From Microcaldota archaeon (GTDB taxonomy: Archaea; Micrarchaeota; Micrarchaeia; Anstonellales; Anstonellaceae), in the NCBI GenBank assembly GCA_026396335.1, contig JAPLWZ010000171.1:1-8628 (forward strand): a stretch of DNA of 8,628 bases, given 5' to 3'. Shown piece by piece: positions 4,630-8,628 of the stretch. The stretch's first letter is position 1. Each line of letters begins with the position of its first letter. Position numbers and translations under genes: made by a program. The notes beneath the pieces were generated by a model. That model was given only the letters and a program-made list of their open reading frames with translations. It did not search any database and was not told the origin of the DNA.

Positions 4630-5139
4630 ATGCTTATTTTGCCTGAAAAAATGCGTGCAGAGGTACGGAAGCCGTTCGGGCACCTATACGATGGGAAAAA
4701 ACTCATTGAGATTTGCAAGAATGCGCCAAAGCCGCTCATCGCAGTAGGGGACCAGTGCACATTCAACCTGATCGCGGCAGGCGTATTCCCAGACATACTG
4801 ATTTTTGACTTCAAGATAAAGAGAGTGGAAATAGCTTCAGACATGAAGAAGGCATTCGCTCCGCATGCGAAGAATGCTTACATGGTGCTATCAGCGCCAT
4901 CATCCATATCAGATGAATTGATGCACGCTGTAACAGACGTACTTAAGACGAAAAAAGGCGCCATCTTCGTTGTCGGCGAGGACGACCTGTCTTCCCTTCT
5001 TGTGATGGCTGAAGCAAAGGCAGGCACGCTTGTTTACGGGCAGCCAGACGAAGGCGCAGTAGTAGTTGCGCTTGGCGGCAAGGAAATCATAAAGAAGGCG
5101 AAAGATTTCCTGGACAGGATGGAAAAGCACGAATACTAG
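4630..5139 (+). CDS. GTP-dependent dephospho-CoA kinase (DUF359 family)
   Basis: Phosphorylates dephospho-CoA to CoA with GTP, the last step of CoA synthesis in many archaea that lack CoaE. The 169-residue length is typical. Family features: LPEKMRAEVRKPFGHLY at 4-20, VGDQCT at 39-44 with D41, the FDFKIKR segment at 59-65 with D60 and K62 (family DxKxxR pattern), GEDDLSSL at 116-123, and YGQPDEG at 136-142. The start is backed by GAGGTG five bases upstream. It is the second gene of the rpiA operon. Its TAG overlaps the nadE stop within the palindrome CTAG at 5136-5139. The family was first described as DUF359 and later assigned this activity in Thermococcus; the role here is by family resemblance. 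Confidence 0.88.
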   Translation: MLILPEKMRAEVRKPFGHLYDGKKLIEICKNAPKPLIAVGDQCTFNLIAAGVFPDILIFDFKIKRVEIASDMKKAFAPHAKNAYMVLSAPSSISDELMHAVTDVLKTKKGAIFVVGEDDLSSLLVMAEAKAGTLVYGQPDEGAVVVALGGKEIIKKAKDFLDRMEKHEY

Positions 5140-5879
5140 ATTTTGCAGATTGGCGCAGGAATGGACTTGTGCGAGTTTTCTTTTATCCTTTTGAGTACTG
5201 CTGAAACTGTCCGCTTGCCGAATTTCTTTTTCAGCGCATTCTGAGGCATCCTCTTTTCAATTCCCTTCAGTATTTCGTCAGCCTCATCGTATGAGAAGCC
5301 AAGCTCTGCTTCCGCAGTGTGCCTTGCCCAAAGCGCAGGCGAGGGAGGTTTGTTTGCCAGTTTCGCAGGAATTCCAAGATGCAGTGCAAGTGCACGGACT
5401 TCTGTTTTGTAAAGCCCGGCTATTGGGAAAATATCCGCGCCGCCGTCGCCGTATTTCGTGAAGTAGCCAAGCAAAAGTTCGCTCTTGTCGCCTGTGCCAA
5501 CTACCAACCCATTGTTCTTGCTTGCAACTGAGTAGAGCGCAGCCATGCGTATGCGCGCTGAAAGATTCGCCCTTGCGAGTTTTTCCTTTGCAAGAGGGCC
5601 GTAGGCCAAAAGCACCGGCTCGATTGGAAATGAAATGTGCCGCACCTTCAGAAGTTTGCAGATAGTTTGCGCGTCGGATCTGTCCGCATAGGGGGTTGCG
5701 CTTGAATTCATGAGTGCTGCGATCACGTTCTTGCTGCCGAGAGCACGCACACAGAGCGCAAGCGCGGCAGCAGAGTCAAGCCCGCCTGAAACGCCAACTA
5801 CAGCAGTTTTCCTGCCCGCTTTCTTGAAGTAACCCCTGATGAATGAGACTATTTTTGCCTCTGTTTTTTTCGCATCCAT
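5136..5879 (-). CDS. nadE: NAD+ synthetase, ammonia-dependent type (NadE)
   Basis: Final step of NAD+ synthesis: ATP-dependent amidation of deamido-NAD+ in the cytosol. The 247-residue protein is a single N-type ATP pyrophosphatase domain; no N-terminal glutaminase domain is present, so it should use ammonia. Motifs: SGGLDSA at 31-37 (PP-loop), RIRMAALYSVA at 109-119, GTGDKSELLLGYFTKYGDGGADIFPIAGLYKTEV at 128-161 and ELGFSYDEADEIL at 192-204. At 184-190 the protein reads WARHTAE where relatives usually have W-x-GQTDE, so Gln is His and Asp is Ala. ATG 5879 was chosen over an in-frame TTG at 5894 because GGGAG (5888-5884) precedes it at Shine-Dalgarno distance. It lies 19 bp after the ATPase stop, so it is the second gene of a minus-strand operon. 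Confidence 0.94.
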   Translation of the reverse strand: MDAKKTEAKIVSFIRGYFKKAGRKTAVVGVSGGLDSAAALALCVRALGSKNVIAALMNSSATPYADRSDAQTICKLLKVRHISFPIEPVLLAYGPLAKEKLARANLSARIRMAALYSVASKNNGLVVGTGDKSELLLGYFTKYGDGGADIFPIAGLYKTEVRALALHLGIPAKLANKPPSPALWARHTAEAELGFSYDEADEILKGIEKRMPQNALKKKFGKRTVSAVLKRIKENSHKSIPAPICKI

Positions 5880-5883
5880 GCTA

Positions 5884-5888
5884 CTCCC
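5884..5888 (-). promoter_or_regulatory. Shine-Dalgarno (GGGAG) of nadE
   Basis: Four bases upstream of ATG 5879 on the minus strand, in the short gap after the ATPase stop codon. It favours the ATG over the TTG five codons upstream. Confidence 0.55.
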
Positions 5889-5898
5889 TTCCAAAAAA

Positions 5899-8460
5899 TC
5901 AGTAAATTGTGATGTGCTTGAAGAACCTCTTCTTGAATTCCTCGAAAACTATGATGAAAAGCGATGCAACGATGATTATTGCGAAATCGCCTGCGTCAAG
6001 CGGAACGGTCCTGAATACCGCCTGCAGCGGAGCATAGTATACAATGGCAAGGTGAAGCAATAGCGAGCCTGCTATTGCCGCGAACAGGTATGGATTAGAA
6101 AGGAACCTTGCGAAAATAGACTCGCCTGCAGAACGACAGTTGAGTGCGTTGAAGAGCTGCAGGAATACGAAGGTAGTGAATACCACTGTGAGCGCCTTTT
6201 CCGGGGCAACTTCCAGGTAATAGCCGAATACCGAGAGCGCGACAAAGCCCATAATGAGCCCGATCACAAGAATTGCCATTATCAGATTCAGGTTGAAGAA
6301 CTGCGCCTTGGGGTCGCGCGGCTTGTACTTCATCTCGTTTTGCGAGGGCGGCTCTGCGCCAAGCGCAAGTGCGGGCGGGCCGTCCACCATTATGTTTATC
6401 CACAGGAGCTGCACCGGGATCAGCGGGAGCGGCAAGCCTAGAACCGGGGCTGCGAACATGAGCGTGAGCGCGGCAACGTTTGTGGACACCTGGTAGCGGA
6501 TGAATGACTTTATGTTGTTGAATATTGTCCTGCCGTACTTCACCGCGTTTACTATTGATGAGAAATTATCGTCTGTGAGAACGATATCCGCCACTTCCTT
6601 TGTGACATCAGTGCCGGATATGCCCATGGCAACGCCAATGTTCGCCTTCTTTATCGCAGGCGCGTCATTCACTCCGTCGCCTGTCACTGCGACCACTTCG
6701 CCCCTGCGAAGGTAAGCGGAGACAATCCTGTATTTTTCCTCTGGAGTGACGCGCGCGAATACTGCAACGCCTGGCACGAGCTTGTCAAGCTCGGCATCAG
6801 ACATATCCGCAAGTACGGAGCCGTCCACTACTTTTTCATCGCCGGAAAGAAGGCCCACTTTCATTGCAATTGCGCGCGCGGTTGTGGGCGAGTCGCCAGT
6901 TACCATAACCACTTTTATTCCAGCTGAGCGGCATAGCATTATTGCTTCTGCTGCCTCTGGGCGGGGTGGGTCTTCCATTGCCACCATGCCGACGAATACC
7001 AATTCGTGCTCTGTGTTCTGAGTAGTGTAATTTTTCAAATCCTTCATGGGCCTGTAAGCCAGCCCAAGCACCCTGTAACCGTTTTTCCCAAGTTCGCGGG
7101 CATAATCAAGAGTCCTCTTGCGCCATTCTGCGCTCATCGGCTTTTCACTGCCATGCATGAACACTTTCTTTGAAAGCGCGGCCAGGCGCTCTGGTGCGCC
7201 CTTCACAAATGCAACACGCTGCTTTCCTTCCATTCTGATAGCACTCATCATTTTCCGCTCGGATGCAAAAGGCACTTCGCCTATGAGCGCGTGCGCATTT
7301 CTCATTTTCCTAACATAAAGGGCTGGGTCGCGCTTTGCTGCCGATGAATCAAGCCCCTCAGGCCCGAATCCATACGTGCTTTCTGCGAGGATTATTTCCT
7401 TTACTACCATCCTGTTCTGCGTTATTGTGCCGGTTTTGTCAGTGCAGATTACCGTTGCCGAGCCTAATGTTTCCACGGCAGACATCTTTCGGACTATTGC
7501 GTTTTTCTTAGCCATTTTCTGTACGCCTAATGCGAGCGTGATTGCAAGAACCGTCGGAAGCCCTTCAGGAATAACAGCGACTGCGAGCGTGACGCCCACC
7601 ACAAACATTGAAACAGCAGGCTCGCCCCTTGCTATCCCGACTATGAAAAAGAGTATTGCTGCGATAATGCCCGCGTAGCCCAAGTCGCGGGATATTCCGC
7701 CAATTGTTTTTTGCAGCGGGGTTTCCTCTTCCTTTTCCCCTGCCACATAGCCCACTATTTTCCCGAACTCGGTGCTCATCGCGGTTTCAACGACCACGCC
7801 CCGGCAGTGGCCTCGCACTATTGTGGTGCCTGCGTAGAGCATATTGGTTCTTTCAGAAAGGGCTGTTTTTGCGTCGAGCGCATTTGCATCCTTATGAGAC
7901 GGTGCGGACTCGCCCGTGAGCGCGGACTGCTCTGCCGCAAGATTCACAGATTCTATGATTCTGACATCTGCAGGCACGCGGTTGCCCTCTTCCAATAGTA
8001 CTATATCACCAGGCACCAGGTGTGCAGACTCAAGCTCCATTTCGCGCCCGCCGCGGAGAGCCACCGAGCGCTGCACCACCATTCTCTTGAGCGCTTCCAG
8101 CGCCTTTTCCGCGCGGTACTCTTGCCAGAATGAAAAGAAAACAGCGATTAGCACTGCGACCACTATGGCGCCTGCGTCAACGAGCTTTGTCTTGTCATAG
8201 GTCAAGCCTAAGAATAGTGAAATTGCCGCTGCCGCAAGAAGCATGACTATTGGGAGCGACTTGAATTCGGAGAGGAGCTTCAGATACCAGGGGTCCTTTT
8301 CCATCTCGGCAATTGCGTTCTGCCCGTATTTCAGGAGGCGCGCTTCCGCGTCAGTTTGAGAGAGGCCCTGCTCGGATGTAGTTAGCTCCCGGAATACCGC
8401 GCTTGTTGAATAGGAATGCCACGCTTTGCTGGCTGGCTTTGCCACCTGATCCTCTCCCAT
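5899..8460 (-). CDS. P-type Ca2+-ATPase, SPCA/PMR1-like (P2A)
   Basis: A membrane pump that hydrolyses ATP through an aspartyl-phosphate to expel Ca2+ (possibly Mn2+). The 853-residue protein is complete. It has an N-terminal cation-ATPase domain (about 13-60), a first hydrophobic pair (about 69-112), TGES at 182-185 in the actuator domain, TM4 with VIPEGLP at 296-302, ICTDKTGT with phospho-acceptor D341, PFASERKMMS at 397-406 and KGAPE at 420-424 for ATP binding, TGD at 521-523, and TGDGVNDAP at 593-601. TM5 is YQVSTNVAAL and TM6 is WINIMVDGPPALALG with N689 and D693, followed by a hydrophobic C-terminal part. The TM5-TM6 pattern resembles PMR1/SPCA pumps, which lack the TM5 glutamate of SERCA site I and carry one Ca2+. 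A TATA box sits 26 bp upstream of ATG 8460. The operon continues into nadE. Confidence 0.95.
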   Translation of the reverse strand: MGEDQVAKPASKAWHSYSTSAVFRELTTSEQGLSQTDAEARLLKYGQNAIAEMEKDPWYLKLLSEFKSLPIVMLLAAAAISLFLGLTYDKTKLVDAGAIVVAVLIAVFFSFWQEYRAEKALEALKRMVVQRSVALRGGREMELESAHLVPGDIVLLEEGNRVPADVRIIESVNLAAEQSALTGESAPSHKDANALDAKTALSERTNMLYAGTTIVRGHCRGVVVETAMSTEFGKIVGYVAGEKEEETPLQKTIGGISRDLGYAGIIAAILFFIVGIARGEPAVSMFVVGVTLAVAVIPEGLPTVLAITLALGVQKMAKKNAIVRKMSAVETLGSATVICTDKTGTITQNRMVVKEIILAESTYGFGPEGLDSSAAKRDPALYVRKMRNAHALIGEVPFASERKMMSAIRMEGKQRVAFVKGAPERLAALSKKVFMHGSEKPMSAEWRKRTLDYARELGKNGYRVLGLAYRPMKDLKNYTTQNTEHELVFVGMVAMEDPPRPEAAEAIMLCRSAGIKVVMVTGDSPTTARAIAMKVGLLSGDEKVVDGSVLADMSDAELDKLVPGVAVFARVTPEEKYRIVSAYLRRGEVVAVTGDGVNDAPAIKKANIGVAMGISGTDVTKEVADIVLTDDNFSSIVNAVKYGRTIFNNIKSFIRYQVSTNVAALTLMFAAPVLGLPLPLIPVQLLWINIMVDGPPALALGAEPPSQNEMKYKPRDPKAQFFNLNLIMAILVIGLIMGFVALSVFGYYLEVAPEKALTVVFTTFVFLQLFNALNCRSAGESIFARFLSNPYLFAAIAGSLLLHLAIVYYAPLQAVFRTVPLDAGDFAIIIVASLFIIVFEEFKKRFFKHITIY

Positions 8461-8480
8461 GAGAGGGAGTACGGAATAAA

Positions 8481-8490
8481 GAATTATAAG
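8481..8490 (-). promoter_or_regulatory. TATA box (CTTATAATTC) for the ATPase-nadE operon
   Basis: Centred about 26 bp upstream of the ATG at 8460, which indicates a leaderless transcript. A second AT run (8473-8480) is too close to the start to serve. The GGGAG at 8464-8468 on the plus strand is on the wrong strand to help this gene. Confidence 0.6.
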
Positions 8491-8545
8491 GAGCCTTCCC
8501 TGGCACGCTACGCCGTTGAAACACCGGAATCCTACTCAAAAAGGG

Positions 8546-8553
8546 TATTTAAA
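8546..8553 (+). promoter_or_regulatory. TATA-like box (TATTTAAA) pointing out of the right edge
   Basis: Initiation about 26 bp downstream would fall near 8575, just before an ATG at 8577 that opens only a 15-codon frame ending at 8624. The transcript may therefore be the leader of a gene beginning at 8626. A second candidate box, CTTATTAAT (8595-8603), lies 26 bp upstream of 8626 itself. Which one is used cannot be decided here. Confidence 0.4.
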
Positions 8554-8605
8554 CCGCCAAACCGCTCCCTAATCTTATGGAAAGGCATATATTCCTTATT
8601 AATGC

Positions 8606-8628
8606 CATATTAATGGGGTGTTAATATG
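8606..8628 (+). repeat. perfect 8-bp inverted repeat over a Shine-Dalgarno and start codon
   Basis: CATATTAA (8606-8613) and TTAATATG (8621-8628) are exact reverse complements separated by TGGGGTG. The spacer contains GGGGTG (8615-8620), Shine-Dalgarno-like and five bases before the ATG at 8626-8628, so a plus-strand gene probably begins on the last three bases of the window. The dyad could be a repressor operator at the start of that gene, or a hairpin that hides its ribosome binding site. The repeat may extend past the edge. Confidence 0.5.

Noticed and set aside
5880..5894. TTG start for nadE
   Set aside because: It adds only five residues that include the Shine-Dalgarno for ATG 5879.
8577..8624. 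15-codon open frame that could be a leader peptide
   Set aside because: It has a TATA-like box at the right distance, but it is too short to tell from chance and lacks runs of regulatory codons.
1..8628. CRISPR arrays, insertion sequences, prophage or defence genes
   Set aside because: No regularly spaced repeats, transposase, integrase, terminal inverted repeats or defence-type domains were seen.

Overview
The window is archaeal. The signs are an archaeal RNase P RNA gene, a tRNA gene interrupted by two introns (one in the D-loop), TATA boxes centred about 26 bp upstream of start codons (leaderless transcripts), and a GTP-dependent dephospho-CoA kinase of the DUF359 family, which is an archaeal answer to CoaE. 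Gene density is high, with tail-to-tail genes separated by a few bases or overlapping. The lineage cannot be fixed from 8.6 kb; a small-genome DPANN-type archaeon would fit, but that is a guess.

Layout. At the left edge is the 5' end of an Nramp-family Mn2+/Fe2+ transporter (minus strand, cut by the window). A 64-residue two-helix membrane protein follows (plus), then quinolinate synthase nadA (minus). nadA is divergent from a 270-residue protein of unknown function (plus). The roughly 730 bases from 2349 to 3080 contain no protein gene. They hold the RNase P RNA gene (minus, 2361-2708) and a divergent 220-nt tRNA gene with anticodon CAU (plus, 2764-2983), probably elongator tRNA-Met. Both introns must be removed to give a 75-nt tRNA. 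The two RNA genes are 55 bp apart and appear to share one AT-rich promoter box. Then come a small basic unknown protein (86 aa), an XRE-type helix-turn-helix/CBS-pair regulator, ribose-5-phosphate isomerase rpiA and the dephospho-CoA kinase gene (all plus; the last two are an evident operon). On the minus strand lie nadE (NAD+ synthetase) and, upstream of it in the same operon, an 853-residue P-type Ca2+-ATPase resembling the SPCA/PMR1 group. The right edge (8461-8628) is a promoter region ending in a perfect 8-bp inverted repeat, which brackets a Shine-Dalgarno-like GGGGTG and a possible start codon at 8626.

How the genes fit together. Several products feed cofactor synthesis: NadA and NadE are an early and the last step of de novo NAD+ synthesis, RpiA supplies ribose-5-phosphate (the PRPP precursor), and the DUF359 kinase does the last step of CoA synthesis. 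The CBS-domain regulator directly upstream of rpiA is a plausible adenylate-responsive controller, but nothing proves the link. Nramp and the Ca2+-ATPase both move divalent cations in opposite directions across the membrane, but they are 5.7 kb apart and not co-transcribed. Two proteins (270 and 86 aa) were not recognised.
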